Notes under the pieces: generated by a model | What the model was told of the DNA's origin: nothing | What the model saw: the letters and a program-made list of their open reading frames with translations, nothing else | Databases searched by the model: none | Program-made: the position numbers and the translations under genes | Shown here: positions 20,631 to 32,009 of the stretch, one piece after another | Layout of the letters: each line of letters opens with the position of its first letter | Position numbering within the stretch: position 1 is the stretch's first letter | Assembly (NCBI GenBank): GCA_963693305.1 | Contig: OY855914.1 | Span: 16,678,899-16,742,898 of the forward strand | DNA: 64,000 bases | Reading direction: 5' to 3' | Origin: Meandrina meandrites | Taxonomy: Eukaryota > Cnidaria > Anthozoa > Scleractinia > Meandrinidae

Positions 20631-20802
20631 GTAAGTAGTTCTGTTTTCTTTTTATCAGTTTGTTCTAGTGTATCATTTTATCCCCGTCAGTGATCAAATT
20701 ATAATGTCCCACTAAATTACTAATATCCTCAGATCATGGAGGTCATGAGAATATAGGAATTAATCACCGAGATTGTCTAAATTATGTGTTATCGAAAAAT
20801 CT

Positions 20803-20872
20803 TTCAAAATTTTTCCAAAACGTCAGAAAACCGTCCAAAACTAATGAAAAATATTCAAAATCTATAACACAG
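20803..20872. mobile_element. Left fragment of a TTAA-type MITE interrupted by a LINE
   Basis: tttcaaaatttttccaaaac followed by gtcagaaaaccgtccaaaac matches positions ~34,587-34,655 of the complete MITE at 34,353-34,816. The rest of that MITE resumes at 24,303-24,469, on the far side of the LINE. Further left the similarity is lost. Confidence 0.55.
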
Positions 20873-21188
20873 TGTAAAAAAGAAAAACAAACAAACAAAC
20901 AAACTAAAAGAGGTGAAAATAATTGAATTAAAGTTATTTTTCATTAATGGAAACACCAAAATTACAAATTTGGAAAAACATGTCTGTCAAAATGACGTTT
21001 CCATGGTATTTTATTTTATTTTATTTATATGCAATATTTCAACAGGCCACCCAATTCAGCGTAGGCTGGTTTAAATGGGGGCCTGCAAACAATTTACAAG
21101 ACATACATTTCAAAACATTACATCACATTACATAAACTCATTACAATTACATTCCATGCAGAAAAAAGGCGAAATAGTGCAAAACTAT

Positions 21189-23261
21189 TTACAAAGATAC
21201 TGTTTCAATTTTTGTTTTAAAATTAGTTAGAGAAGTTATACTTCTCAGATAGGCCGGAAGTGTGTTCCATGCTTTGGCACCGTTATACAAAAAAGAGCTC
21301 TGAAATTTAGATGTTTTAGCCAGAGGTAAACGGATTTGGTCTTTATGTCTAGTATTGTAAGTATGGAAGTCACGAGAAAAGGAGAATTGGTTAAGAAGAT
21401 AAACAGGTGCTAGGCCATGCAGGCACTTAAAAACAAGTAAAGAAATTTGATAATTGCCGCGCGCCTCGAGCGAAGGCCATCTTAGCGTATTACGAACTTC
21501 AGACTGCTGAACAATTCTGGACTCAATTATGCTAACAGCACGCCGCTGCAGCCTGTCGAGATAGCTGCCGTTAGTCTGTCCGCATCCACCCCAGACAGCA
21601 GAGCAGTAGTCAAACAATGGAAGTACCATCGACTCATACAATGTGGTGCAAGCCTCTCGAGGAACGACCCTACGGGCTTTCCGCAGCATGCCCAACCTGG
21701 ATGATATTTTGGAGGATATATAGTCAATATAGTCGTTCCAAGAGAGGGTTGGGTCAAGCATGACTCCAAGATACTTAAACTGATAGACTCTGCCGAGAAT
21801 GTTGTTGCGCGCATGGACAGTAAAGCTATTTACCCTGCTAAGGCGTTGGTGCGTGCCAACTGACATGATCTTTGTCTTACTATAGTTAAGAAACAGAAAA
21901 TTACTTTCTAACCAACTAACAATGCTGCCAAGGTCTTCGGTCAAGTGATGTTCAATATCAGAGATAGAATTGCTGCTGTAAAATAGCAGTGTGTCATCAG
22001 CATAGAGCTGTATTTCACAGATATTAACTACAGATGGAAGATCGTTAATATATGCTATGAAAAGCAGCGGGCCAAGGAGAGAACCTTGGGGAACGCCAAA
22101 TGCAATCGGTTGAGGGTCCGAGACAACACCATTAACACATACACTCTGTGCCCTATTACTTAAATAGGCTCTAAACCAATTTACAGCTGCATCGGAAAAA
22201 CCCAGATCTTTCAGTTTATTCAGCATCAGGGCGTGGTCAATAGTATCAAATGCCTTGGAAAGGTCTAAGAAGACCATTCCAGACATCTGACTTCTGTCCA
22301 CACCCTGCAGCAGTCTGTTGGATACATCAGTTAGGCAGGTGGATGTTGAGTGTAAGGGCCGGAAGCCAGATTGGTAGTCGCTGAGTAAGTGATTTTCCTG
22401 AAGATAGCTGTAGACCATAGAGTGGACAGCACGTTCGAGGATTTTTGAAAATACAGGGAGAGTCGAGATGGGCCGATAGTTAGCCGCATCTGAAACAGGA
22501 CCAGACTTGTAGACAGGTGTAACCACAGCATGTTTCCAATCTGACGGTATGGAACCTTCCGCCAGAGAACGATTGATAAGAGTGGTCAGCGGCTTTGATA
22601 TTGCAGGAGCACCATCCTTCAATAAGCGAGCAGGGATTTCCTTGAGTCCAGTGGATTTCGATGACTTGATCTTCAAAAGCTCACTATGAACAAAGTCTTC
22701 GGCTACACCAGATAACCGAAAAACACTGAGAGCTTTCTGCGATTGTGTTGGTGTGACCACAGAGGGTAGCAAATTTTCTCTGATCTTTGCTATTGCTGTT
22801 CCAAAATAATCAGAGAAGCCTTGGGCAATTTCGCGAGGTTCATAAGACAGACCCGCAGATGTTTCTAAGGAACTGATGTTTCGGCTTTTTTTAGAGCGGG
22901 AGATTATTGATTTGACTGTTTTCCACAGCTTTACAGAATCCTTTTTATTGGCATTTATTACTTCAGAATAGTAGCTCCGCTTTGATTCGCGAATAAGACG
23001 AGTTGTTTTGTTTCGCGATTCTTTATACTTTGTCCAATCGAGAACGCTCTTTGTTTTTTGGGCTCTTTTAGGTTGAAAGTCTCTCGTGCGCATCATTGCT
23101 CTGATGTTGCTACTTAGCCACGGAAGAGTGGATGCGCAGACGCGTCTGGTGGCAAGAGGCGTGTGCTGATCAATTACATTCCTGAAGTTCGTAATAAACA
23201 CCTCCCAAGCATCATCAACAGTTAGCGAGGTGTCGACGCCAACCCAAGAGACTCTATGCAA
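21189..23261 (-). CDS. LINE reverse transcriptase region
   Basis: 690 open residues. Reverse-transcriptase landmarks in order: NYRPISTLPVFSKILERAVH (fingers), GFRPLHSTSTCLTD, VFLDLSKAFDTIDH (motif A, catalytic Asp), AFGVPQGSLLGPLLF (motif B), QLYADDTLLFYSS (motif C, catalytic YADD), and LNYSKTKIM, FKYLGVMLDPTLSW (thumb side). The C-terminus carries the usual PLFDYCSAVWG and NTLPAYLRSITSLTNFK. All catalytic residues remain, so the domain itself looks intact. Upstream frame changes separate it from the endonuclease; the listed start codon is only where this open frame begins. It copies LINE RNA into DNA at the target site. Confidence 0.85.
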   Translation of the reverse strand: MHRVSWVGVDTSLTVDDAWEVFITNFRNVIDQHTPLATRRVCASTLPWLSSNIRAMMRTRDFQPKRAQKTKSVLDWTKYKESRNKTTRLIRESKRSYYSEVINANKKDSVKLWKTVKSIISRSKKSRNISSLETSAGLSYEPREIAQGFSDYFGTAIAKIRENLLPSVVTPTQSQKALSVFRLSGVAEDFVHSELLKIKSSKSTGLKEIPARLLKDGAPAISKPLTTLINRSLAEGSIPSDWKHAVVTPVYKSGPVSDAANYRPISTLPVFSKILERAVHSMVYSYLQENHLLSDYQSGFRPLHSTSTCLTDVSNRLLQGVDRSQMSGMVFLDLSKAFDTIDHALMLNKLKDLGFSDAAVNWFRAYLSNRAQSVCVNGVVSDPQPIAFGVPQGSLLGPLLFIAYINDLPSVVNICEIQLYADDTLLFYSSNSISDIEHHLTEDLGSIVSWLESNFLFLNYSKTKIMSVGTHQRLSRVNSFTVHARNNILGRVYQFKYLGVMLDPTLSWNDYIDYISSKISSRLGMLRKARRVVPREACTTLYESMVLPLFDYCSAVWGGCGQTNGSYLDRLQRRAVSIIESRIVQQSEVRNTLRWPSLEARGNYQISLLVFKCLHGLAPVYLLNQFSFSRDFHTYNTRHKDQIRLPLAKTSKFQSSFLYNGAKAWNTLPAYLRSITSLTNFKTKIETVSL

Positions 23262-23467
23262 ATCTGCGAGAAAGTTGTCGGATGAGTAATCTTTAAAGTT
23301 TCTATAATTTATAGTCTTTGAAGGTCCTCGTTTTTGTTTTGTGCGACCCCGGACGCGATGACTTTGACTACATTTGAAACATAAATATGGTCCAGCAGCG
23401 TTTGAGAGATTGCAGTAATACGCGTAGGATCTTTAATAAGTTGCTTGAACTGATAAGATGTAAATAG

Positions 23468-24274
23468 TTAGCGTAAGTCTCTAGCATCAGACGAGAGTTT
23501 TTTAGGAAGTAAATCCTGATTAAAATCTCCTAAAAATACTTGTTCAGTGCCCTCAGCCGCTGCTCGCTCTAGCATTTCTTCAAGAACAGGCTTGTAGGTG
23601 CGATAAGATTCTTTATCTGGACAATAAGTGGAACAAACAATCATTTTGCTCCGGTCCGGAAATGTAGTTTCGAGCCAAGTAGCTTCAATGTCCAGGTCTG
23701 CACTGAGGTCGAATCTTTGCCTAGTCCACAATTTTGCGTTACAATAAATAGCAGTCCCGCCGCCTCTGTGCTCAGCAGCCCTATCAGAACGAACCAGATT
23801 ATAACCATCAATCAAAAAGTCGTCGTCCGGGTCACTTGAATTTAGCCAGGTCTCAGTGAGGCAAATTACGTCAAAAGGGTTGTCCTGCAGAAGTATTCGG
23901 AATTCATCAAAATGTTGAGATAAACTGCGAACATTGAGGTGGGCGATTTTCATGCCAGGGCTGTTGAGAATAGGTTGATTCCAGCCAGGACTAGGAGAGA
24001 CATCACCTGAAAGCAGTACGAGTGCGGCCAGAGAGCAACATTCCACAAGTTGACAAACTTTCGCCATTTTGATTCGCATAGGAGTCTCAGCTTGTTTCTG
24101 CATTATGCGAACATTAGTTGGTATTTCGGTCTGAGTCAGCGATTTGCCAACTGCAAGCGAACATGATAAGCTTCCAGTTCCTAGGGACAATTCTACAGAA
24201 ATTGACCCTCGTAGGAGAATGTAGAAAGTATAGTAAAGGTACATTCTATGGAGAGCGCCACGTGCCGCCGCCAT
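23468..24274 (-). CDS. LINE apurinic-like endonuclease region
   Basis: The domain begins around MKIAHLNVRSLSQHF (about residue 107 of this frame); residues before it are probably 5' leader read in frame. Endonuclease motifs: N in LNVRSL, catalytic E in CLTETWLN, GGGTAIYC, TYCPD, and D/N in FLGDFNQDLL. A TAA at 23,468-23,470 ends the frame, but the following sequence continues recognisably (TLLDHIYVS, the terminal D-H motif) up to about 23,330. It nicks target DNA to prime reverse transcription. The stop is a disabling mutation or error. Confidence 0.75.
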   Translation of the reverse strand: MAAARGALHRMYLYYTFYILLRGSISVELSLGTGSLSCSLAVGKSLTQTEIPTNVRIMQKQAETPMRIKMAKVCQLVECCSLAALVLLSGDVSPSPGWNQPILNSPGMKIAHLNVRSLSQHFDEFRILLQDNPFDVICLTETWLNSSDPDDDFLIDGYNLVRSDRAAEHRGGGTAIYCNAKLWTRQRFDLSADLDIEATWLETTFPDRSKMIVCSTYCPDKESYRTYKPVLEEMLERAAAEGTEQVFLGDFNQDLLPKKLSSDARDLR

Positions 24275-24302
24275 GATGGATCTCCCGGTATGGTAACGTC
24301 AA

Positions 24303-24469
24303 GTTCCAGGCACAACAACTTATCCTACCAATTTATTCCCAGATAAATTTTAGGTAAAGGCGCAATGTTTGGCAGCGTTTGGTTGAATCTTGAAAAAGTA
24401 ATAAACGTCAAGGCAGCGCGGGCACTTTCGCCTCCCCCCCGGTCTGGATAGGGTCAACATTGGACATCC
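24303..24469. mobile_element. Right part of the LINE-interrupted TTAA-type MITE
   Basis: From ggcacaacaacttatcctac to ccggtctggatagggtcaac this matches ~34,657-34,820 of the intact MITE, including the right terminus atagggt (here followed by CAA instead of TAA). Confidence 0.6.
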
Positions 24470-25980
24470 TTCGTATGGCCAATTGACAGCTGTCAAACCA
24501 AGGTATCTGCTGATCAGTATCACATGACCATATAGCGGGCTCATGTCTATTACTCATTGAGGTCACGTGTTTTTTGGAAGTTCATTGCTGAAAAGGTAAT
24601 AATTTTCCATTGGATCGCGGGCTCAAGTCCTATGTTTTTTTTTTCTCTCCAGGATATTTCCATGATTTTGTCAGCGGATTTTTTTTCTTTATTATTAGAG
24701 TTGAAATATATATGTGTGGCTCCACTTTTAGGCTTGGCTAAATCTATATATTTCCTTAAACGAATACCTTAGGGGCCTATTTTCAACTCCACCCGTGAGA
24801 CTCGGCGTTTATTCGGTACCCGGCGTTTAATTGAGAAAATACGGTATCCAAACCAACTTTCCGTCGTTTTAATTTGATAAATTATTAATGCTCTTGAGAG
24901 GAGAAGCAACAACAGCAGTAGCCTGTAGAACAGTAGTGTTCAGAACGTCTACGACGGCGGGAAAATCGCCACTGGTTTACAATTGCAATTTTCGTGCGAT
25001 TTTCATCGCGAGATCGAGCGCGACAAAAGTTGCAAAAAAAAAAAAATTCCCTGTGTAAACAAGTACGCGGTTAGTTCCGAGACCTAGATAACCGCAACGT
25101 GCTATATCCTACTTTATAATGCCCCTACAACATAGTTCGTGCACAATATTATGATTGACAGCCGTAAAAGTAGCCTGATTTACTGCGTCGCTGGTGAAAA
25201 AATCCATCGGTGACGCCACATTTTAGAATTGGTGCGCTGCAGGTGATACAACTCGCTCGTTCCCCAATCGGCCGCCATTTTGATTCTCAAGTCGTGCTCG
25301 TATTCCTATCCAGCGATCTTCTGGAACAAGCCAAGAGACTCATCTTTGATCATAGTGGGCGAGGTTTGAATCAAATGACTTGAAAGGGATAGCTGCTTCA
25401 GTTAAGTTTTGCAACTAGTGAAAAAGTTCTGTAATTTTGGTCCTATTAGCAAATTGATCATTAGTCTCCACATATCAGTGAAAGGGATGCCTTGCAAATG
25501 ACACTGACTTAGTTGTTTGGCATTACTTGAAGAATTGTATTCACTATTCCGAATACGAAAACTAAATATTGAGTTAACACGAATAGTGTAATGGTTCTTG
25601 TAATCGCGAGACAGCATGTTGTAGGTAACGTAGGTTTGCACGCAACTAACCAATGCGTATGCATTTCTCTAGCTATGATTTATGTGAGAAAAACTGGGCC
25701 CACTTGTTAAAAATAGAAACTGATAGGCCCTGTTGGGGGGGGGGGGGGGGGGGGGGGTCAATGCCATCATCGGGAACCAAGCTTTTTGAAATGGACGATG
25801 CCATTTCTGCTCTAGTCTAGGTCGAAACTATGCACTGATTATTAGTTGAAATTAGGCCTAGATAAGGCGATTATTTGATCTTAGTTAGATTCACGCTCAG
25901 GGTAGCGATATCTAGGGATAGGGTCATTTGTTATAGATGTAGCAGTTAAGGAAGTTACCTTAAATAATTAAATTTTGGTG
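24470..25980. other. Intronic DNA with a poly-G tract
   Basis: No gene recognised. A pure G run covers about 25,735-25,757. The rest is AT-rich and without clear repeats. Confidence 0.5.
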
Positions 25981-25989
25981 GTTTGGATC

Positions 25990-26425
25990 AACATGGTGGT
26001 GTGATTGAACAAGAAAGATAATATTCAAGAGGGCCAGATGCAACTTGATGTAAAGAAAAATTACCTACCTCTAGACGGACCTATGGTGGAAGAGACATTC
26101 CACAAAGCTCAAAATCTAATAAATGAGCTACACAGCAATAACCACATTGACGATATGACCAGGAAATGGCTATCCCAAACGCCAAACCCACCGCGCATTC
26201 CAGTGTTTTACACGCTTACCAAAATTCAAAAGCCGAACCCCAGTCGGTAGACCGATAATATCGGGCTGTGACGGCCCAACAGAACGAATATCCTCATTTA
26301 TAGAACATATCCTTCAGCCGATAGCATAATCTCAAGAATCGTGATCTTAAAGATACAAAGGACTTAATCAGGAGGGAATTGAAACCGTATGCAAGGCATA
26401 CGACAACTTCTGAAAATCAAAGGCC
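25990..26425 (+). pseudogene. Penelope-like element, 5' part of the reverse transcriptase ORF
   Basis: The frame from 26,005 reads DVKKNYLPLDGPMVEETFHK..., then PRIPVFYTLTKIQKPNPS. It shifts into GRPIISGCDGPTERISSFIE and ILQPIA, and after an apparent internal deletion ends GIETVCKAYDNF at about 26,413. The FYxLxKIxK...GRPIxSGxxxPTE pattern is the N-terminal signature of Penelope-like reverse transcriptases. The remainder of the same protein resumes at 32,020. Frameshifts, a stop and a deletion show it is dead. Confidence 0.75.
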
Positions 26426-27899
26426 CTATTGGGCCACGACTGTTTTTTTAAGCGATGACGTCATCGTTTAACAGTCCAGTTTATCCCTAGAAAGGGGTAT
26501 ACGCGTGACGTAACGAAACCATTGTTCTCAGAGTTTGATCAAAACATTCGGATCACGTGACAAAGCGCTTCAACTCAAGCAAAATCAAAATGGCGGACGC
26601 TGCGGTGGCAATTCGAATCTTAACTTGGCGTCAGTATTCTACAAAAATAGAGTTCTTTACGGCATTTTATGTGAATTTCAACTCTGCTGATGGTTTCAAA
26701 GATCAATTTGCAGAGTTCAAACGGATACAATCCGCTGTCGAAGAGTGTGATGTTGTTCATCTTGGTCAGTGCGTGCAGACGATCTCACATGGATGTCGGT
26801 CGTTTCGCCTACAAGATGATTCGCCTACAAGTCGATTCGCCTACACTATCATGCTTTTAGAACGAGGAACATACGGTACATTGTGTTTAGCGTGTTTGGG
26901 CTTTCACGTTTTTAGAACGAAGAATGTACATTGTTTTAGGGTAGGCGAAACATCTCAGATCGTGCAGTCAACCAAGTTTATAGTGTAAGTGAATCGACTT
27001 GTGGGCTAAACGACCGGATTTCTCTCACATAAACCGAGGTTCTGCTAAAATCTATCGCTGAGCAGTGCACTGGTTGTGAGCGAGTTCTACGGCAGAAAGG
27101 AAATAAGTGGACACACAGGTTGATTGGTTATTTTCTCCACTGGACTGAAAACTACATTCTTGCATGTGTTTAGTTTAGACTTTTCGCAGCTAGCTTGGTG
27201 TCTTTACACTGATGAAAATCTTTATAACGTATACCAGATATATTTTACTACTAGCTCAAATGATGTTGTCGTTTGATCATCCTTTCTGAAGAAAAGCCTT
27301 TCTGTTGTGGAATTTTTGAATTGTGGGGTGGACTTCTTCAACTCAAAATGTATCAATTATTTTTGTATAATTCTAAATAAATTCTGTCTTCTTTTGAGTC
27401 TGGTCACGGGTTCTATACATATGCCTATGATAAAACATTCAGTTAACATTTCCACTTAGCAGCAATTATTTCAGCCCCTTAAGATTACTGGTTTTGCAGC
27501 AGGAGTATGCAAAGTAAAATAAACTTGATCAGCTATAGCTATATGGGGTATGTTTTATTCAGTTTTCTATACATATGAAACAAACAATTTAGAAAAAAAG
27601 AAGCTTTTTCGCCTTGCTTTTCTGCCATGCATGTGATCTGCAAATGAAAAAAAAAGCAAAAGTTAAAATCAAACAAAAACATGTCAGTATGTAATCTGTT
27701 ATGGGTTTATCAGGTCAGCCCTGGTCAAAGAGGCAATAATTTTTATTGTAGAATGACTGAACACATTCACCAGCTCATGACAGAAGCGAAACATTTAATT
27801 TTGCAGGCTGAAATATGTTTTCACCAGAGACAGTGCATCCCTCACTGAGTAGGGAAGCTATTGATGAGTAAGCAAAGTGATGGGTCCCCTTTCCAGGGG

Positions 27900-28262
27900 T
27901 GGGGGAGGGGGAAAGAGGTGGTACTACCATTTATCGGCTAAATAGGAAGTCCTATTAGGGGTTTTGGGGATACAGGATATTTAAAGAAAAAAATTATAGG
28001 GATGCAGGATATTTAGGGAAAATATTAACAGGATATGGGATATTTAAACAAGAGATTCCGGGATATTGAACATAAAAGTTGGAGGTACAAACCACCGGAG
28101 TTAATAGGATACTTAGGCCAAAAATTACTGAATGGGATACGGATACTCAGACCCCCCTAATGGCACCTCACATAGGTAATTGTCTCAGGTTATGGTATGA
28201 TGTTCTTAGTTTTTTTTTTTTTTTTTTTGGGGGGGGGGGGGGCGGGAGGGGGGGGGGGGGGT
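27900..28262. repeat. Minisatellite of ggatattta units with poly-T/poly-G flank
   Basis: Units such as acaggatatttaaagaaaaa, gcaggatatttagggaaaat and gatatgggatatttaaacaa repeat between about 27,965 and 28,075. A T-run then a long G-rich run follow at 28,209-28,261. The layout (tandem core, homopolymer G end) resembles the hAT-like MITEs at 28,889 and 57,608, but I could not find matching ends or a TSD. Confidence 0.5.
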
Positions 28263-28888
28263 CCAATCCTTAGATAGGTTAACCCTGATGACATTTTCGC
28301 CTTCTTGGTGAGGCACATGCCCCAGTCAATCCGTAAATAGTTTTGTGTTGCTTTAAAAATGGAAGAGGCTAAGGTACAGATATCAGACTGTGCAGGTATC
28401 ACAGTAAACAGCCCTACTGCACAATTTAACTCCAATATTGTAACCTCTATTGGTTGATATACAGATATACGGCGGATGGACATTTGGGCTGTTTTGAACT
28501 ATAATTATAATTTCCGAGTACTCTCTTGCTCTTTTTCGTCTTTTATCATTTTTCACGCTTCTGGCGCAAATGCAACACTTCAATATTAATTCAAGGCTAA
28601 GAGCCGCCGATGTTTTTCCATCCTAGAGCCTAGGAAATGACACAAAAAAGCTTTATATGAAAATCCCTGCTGTTAGGAACGGTGTGATCCGGTACTGAGT
28701 ATAGGGAAGCAAGAGTAAAATCCCACTCGCTTGTCGCTTAGACAGACCTGTCCCAAAAACTAGCGTCCTGTCACGTCTGGCATTGCGGGTAAATGTGAAT
28801 TAGACTCAGAACAATCGGACAAAATTGGTTCCAAAACTGAAAAAATTGGGTGGCTATGAAAAATAAAGCGACGAAAATCAACTCACCT

Positions 28889-29539
28889 CCCGGAGGGGGG
28901 GGGGGGGGGGGGGGGGTACTCCTTTAATTTTACTACGGGGGTGAGCCGCTGACTCCCTGAGACTCTTGACCTGTTCCAGAGTAAAAATGATGAATTTGCG
29001 ACCCTGTTCCAGAGAAAAATTGCAAAAAAGGTACCCTGTTCCAGACTTGAAGCAAAGCAACTAATGCGTACGTGATCCAGAGTGAAATTGGCATCCAGAG
29101 TGAATTCGGAGCGACTTTTAATAGTTAAATGAACATTTGTTTAACTCAACTGTTTAATGAATAACTGGTTAACGCACTGGTTAAATAGGTTACCGAAATG
29201 CGAGACACGATCGATAACGTACGTGATGTGACCGATCACGCAATGAAAATGGCCTTTTTTGTGGAATACCACGGGAAACAGCAGATATCACAAAGCAAGC
29301 GATGGAGGGGAGCGGAGTTAGCTATACTAGACCGTGCAGTGTGGTTAATCAGGATTCTAGGGGAAATTCGACACTATTCCAGAGTCAAACCTGAAATAAA
29401 ATATACCCTGTTCCAGAGAGAAAGGGCAATTTTTATACCCTGTTCCAGAATCAGAGAACCAAAAAACATACCCTGTTGAGCGGCACATACCCGTATAGCC
29501 CATATATGGGAGTCCCCCCCCCCCCCCCCCCCCCCCGGG
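28889..29539. mobile_element. hAT-like MITE, 651 bp, 8-bp TSD, poly-G/poly-C ends
   Basis: Begins cccggagggg followed by a long G run and ends with a long C run and ccggg. An identical 8-bp duplication ACTCACCT flanks it (28,881-28,888 and 29,540-29,547). Near each end lies an array of ~32-bp units beginning ccctgttccagag. No coding sequence. The 8-bp TSD is typical of hAT elements. The same architecture is seen at 57,608-57,925. Confidence 0.75.
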
Positions 29540-29882
29540 ACTCACCTCTACAACATCGCTGAGACGGCGGCCATCTTGGATAATACGATCCAAAACTCAG
29601 CGCGTTTTTCTTTCTCTAAACCTTCGGAACACGGTTTCCACTCACAGCTCGCCATGTTAGATCATGTTGAATGTGTAAACTCTCAGTCGGGACAATGAAA
29701 ACCCCCGAATGAAAGCTTGGTAGCCGTTATATTTTGTAGAGTTTTGGTGCATGGGTAACTCGCATCGAATGTTTTTCGAATTTTCAGCGAACAATGGGTA
29801 AATCACGTGACACCATATACCCTTTTCTGGGGATAAACTGGACTGTTTAATGTGTTCGTGTGAGTTCTTGTCGCTTTTATTT

Positions 29883-30245
29883 AACAAGTGACAAATTAAA
29901 TCGTCGAAGTCGAACGTGCATTTCGTGTAAAGATCTATACGGATTTACGTTGTTTTTCATTTTGTTTTGCATTGGTTGTAAAAGAAGCAAGCGCCATGCA
30001 GACAAATTCAAGTTTGCGTGTTTTCGTGCTAGCGTGTGTACACTCTTTTCCCTGTACAGCGTGTACGATTGACGTTCAATTTCCGGAATGTGTCTTGATA
30101 GTGCCATGAGCATGATCTTGCATTCTTTGATTGCTGTGAAGATTAACGTCGCATAAAATTTATTTTGAAATCGGCTGCGTAAACCTTTGTCGCGTGACAC
30201 TGGTAATCTCTCTGTCAGCTAGCGATTACACAAACTTCGCTTTCA
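29883..30245. repeat. Diverged outlying copy of the 272-bp repeat plus flank
   Basis: Positions 29,883-30,149 match the 272-bp units of the downstream array. The following ~95 bp (aaatttattttgaaatcggc..., then gtcagctagcgattac) match the sequence right after the array at 31,595-31,690. The whole block was therefore duplicated, then the array expanded in one copy. A minus-strand frame (LMALSRHIPEIERQSYTLYR...) stays open as in the other copies. Confidence 0.75.
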
Positions 30246-30780
30246 AGTCTGATTTTGTGGTGAACCCAGTGGTACGTGGAACGACTTTTTGGTGGAATTC
30301 GATTGCGTGTATATCTGGATAACTTTGGGGGCAAGTTGTTTTCTTCTATGTATTTTTCTATTCGTGTTTGAAAACATATGATCACTTTTAACGATCCGCG
30401 CATCGTCTTTTATTTTAATATGCTTTTATAATATGACTTTGCCTGCCTTCTGTTACCGCTGTTTTGGTTGCTTGCAGTGTGAGTTCTGTTGTTCCTTCTT
30501 TACTTGTGGTAGGGTCCTCTGGCTTTTGGGGTAGGTAGTCTTCTACTAGGAATAAATCTCGCTCCAGATTTTATCTCGTCGTTGAAACTCGAGTGTTCTC
30601 CGCTGCGACCTGTGCTGATGATTTTGCTTGCATGCGATGAACATTTATCTGTTGTGGGTTATAAAACTCAGCAAGGGTACTTCTTAACTCTGAGGCCTAT
30701 AAAAGGTGTTTGAAATGCGTTGATTTAGGTTGTCGCTGTGAAGCACACGATGCAATTGTTCCTTCTTGTAGCTTCTATTT

Positions 30781-31596
30781 AACAAGTGACGAATTAAATC
30801 GTCGAAGTCGAACGTGCATCACTTGTAAAGATCTATAGGGATTTACGCTGTTTTTCATTGCGATTTGCATTGGGAGTAAAAGGAGCAAGCTCAAAGCCGA
30901 CAAATTCAAGTTTGCGTGTTTTCGTGCTAGCGTGTGTACACTCTTCTCCCTGTACAGCGTGTACGATTGACGTTCAATTTCCGGAATGTGTTTTGATAGT
31001 GCCATGAGCATGATATTGCATTCTTTGATTGCTGTGAAGATTAAGCGTGGCTAACAAGTGACGAATTGAATCGTCGAAGTCGAACGTGCATCACTTGTAA
31101 AGATCTATAGGGATTTACGCTGTTTTTCATTGTGATTTGCATTGGGAGTAAAAGGAGCAAGCTCAAAGCAGACAAATTCAAGTTTGCGTGTTTTCGTGCT
31201 AGCGTGTGTACACTCTTCTCCCTGTACAGCGTGTACGATTGACGTTCAATTTCCGGAATGTGTTTTGATAGTGCCATGAGCATGATCTTGCATTCCTTGA
31301 TTGCTGTGAAGATTAAGCGTGGCTAACAAGTGACGAATTAAATCGTCGAAGTCGAACGTGCATCACTTGTAAAGATCTATAGGGATTTACGCTGTTTTTC
31401 ATTGTGATTTGCATTGGGAGTAAAAGGAGCAAGCTCCAAGCAGACAAATTCAAGTTTGCGTGTTTTCGTGCTAGCGTGTGTACACTCTTTTCCCTGTACA
31501 GCGTGTACGATTGACGTTCAATTTCCGTAATGTGTTTTGATAGTGCCATGAGCATGATCTTGCATTCCTTGATTGCTGTGAAGATTAAGCGTGGCA
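30781..31596. repeat. Tandem array: three 272-bp units
   Basis: Units start at 30,781, 31,053 and 31,325, an exact 272-bp spacing, each beginning aacaagtgacgaatt and containing gtgtgtacactctt and gtacagcgtgtacgattgac. Each unit keeps a ~75-residue minus-strand open frame (ALSKHIPEIERQSYTLYREK...). Because 272 is not a multiple of three, the frames do not fuse. The near-identity implies recent expansion. No promoter or known family recognised. Confidence 0.85.
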
Positions 31597-32009
31597 TTAA
31601 ATTTATTTTGAAATCGGCTAGGTTGACCTTTGTCGCGTGACACTGATAATCTTCTGTCAGCTAGCGATTACGCAAACTTTGCTTTCAATTTCGCTTTCAC
31701 CGTCACATGCAAACTTAAGAAAATTCTGTTGATTTTTCTATAGGACAGAAACAACATACACCTGATTTAAGGTAAAATACAAATAAAGTATGTTCACAAT
31801 CGATATTCAAATTATCATCACATACCCATCAAAACAAAACCATTAGCGCGTAAAGTACAGTGGTCTGTCATTGGTCTTAATAAACCGCAACGTCAAACTG
31901 AGGGTGGCGTTACATGTAGGTCTGCCAACCATCTGTCAACGGCCTTTTGTTTACATCTGATCGACTCTCAATCCGTAACTCCCGTTTTGCAAACGCAAAA
32001 ACAGTCGTA

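Larger units (their letters stand above)
21003..24290 (-). mobile_element. CR1/Jockey-group non-LTR retrotransposon, nearly full length
   Basis: Antisense to the LDLa gene, in its second intron. It carries endonuclease (23,468-24,274) and reverse-transcriptase (21,189-23,261) regions, a 3' UTR, and a 3' tail of AATAA-type units (plus strand ttttattttattttattta at about 21,009-21,030). Boundaries are approximate: the 3' tail is clear; the 5' end near 24,290 is inferred from where similarity to the interrupted MITE resumes. An in-frame stop at 23,468 and a frame change before 23,261 make this copy defective. Confidence 0.75.
26436..32008. mobile_element. ~5.6-kb insertion splitting the Penelope-like element
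   Basis: The interval between the two halves of the Penelope ORF. Its edges carry a short inverted match, ACGACTGTTTTT at 26,436-26,447 and AAAAACAGTCGT at 31,997-32,008. Inside the left edge, tttaacagtccagtttatcc (26,467) recurs inverted at about 29,831-29,850 with ~35 bp of further similarity, suggesting a nested element 26,467-29,850. It also contains a minisatellite (27,930-28,110), a hAT-like MITE and a 272-bp array. No transposase was recognised. Confidence 0.45.

Noticed and set aside
26557..26988. 143-codon plus-strand ORF starting MTKRFNSSKIKMADAA
   Set aside because: No domain character; it contains short repeated tcgcctacaag words and lies inside a repeat-bearing insertion.
28190..28483. 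Proline-rich ORF at the poly-T/poly-G tract, and similar proline- or glycine-rich ORFs at 11,074-11,322 and 34,355-34,591
   Set aside because: These are translations of homopolymer and G/C-rich tracts.
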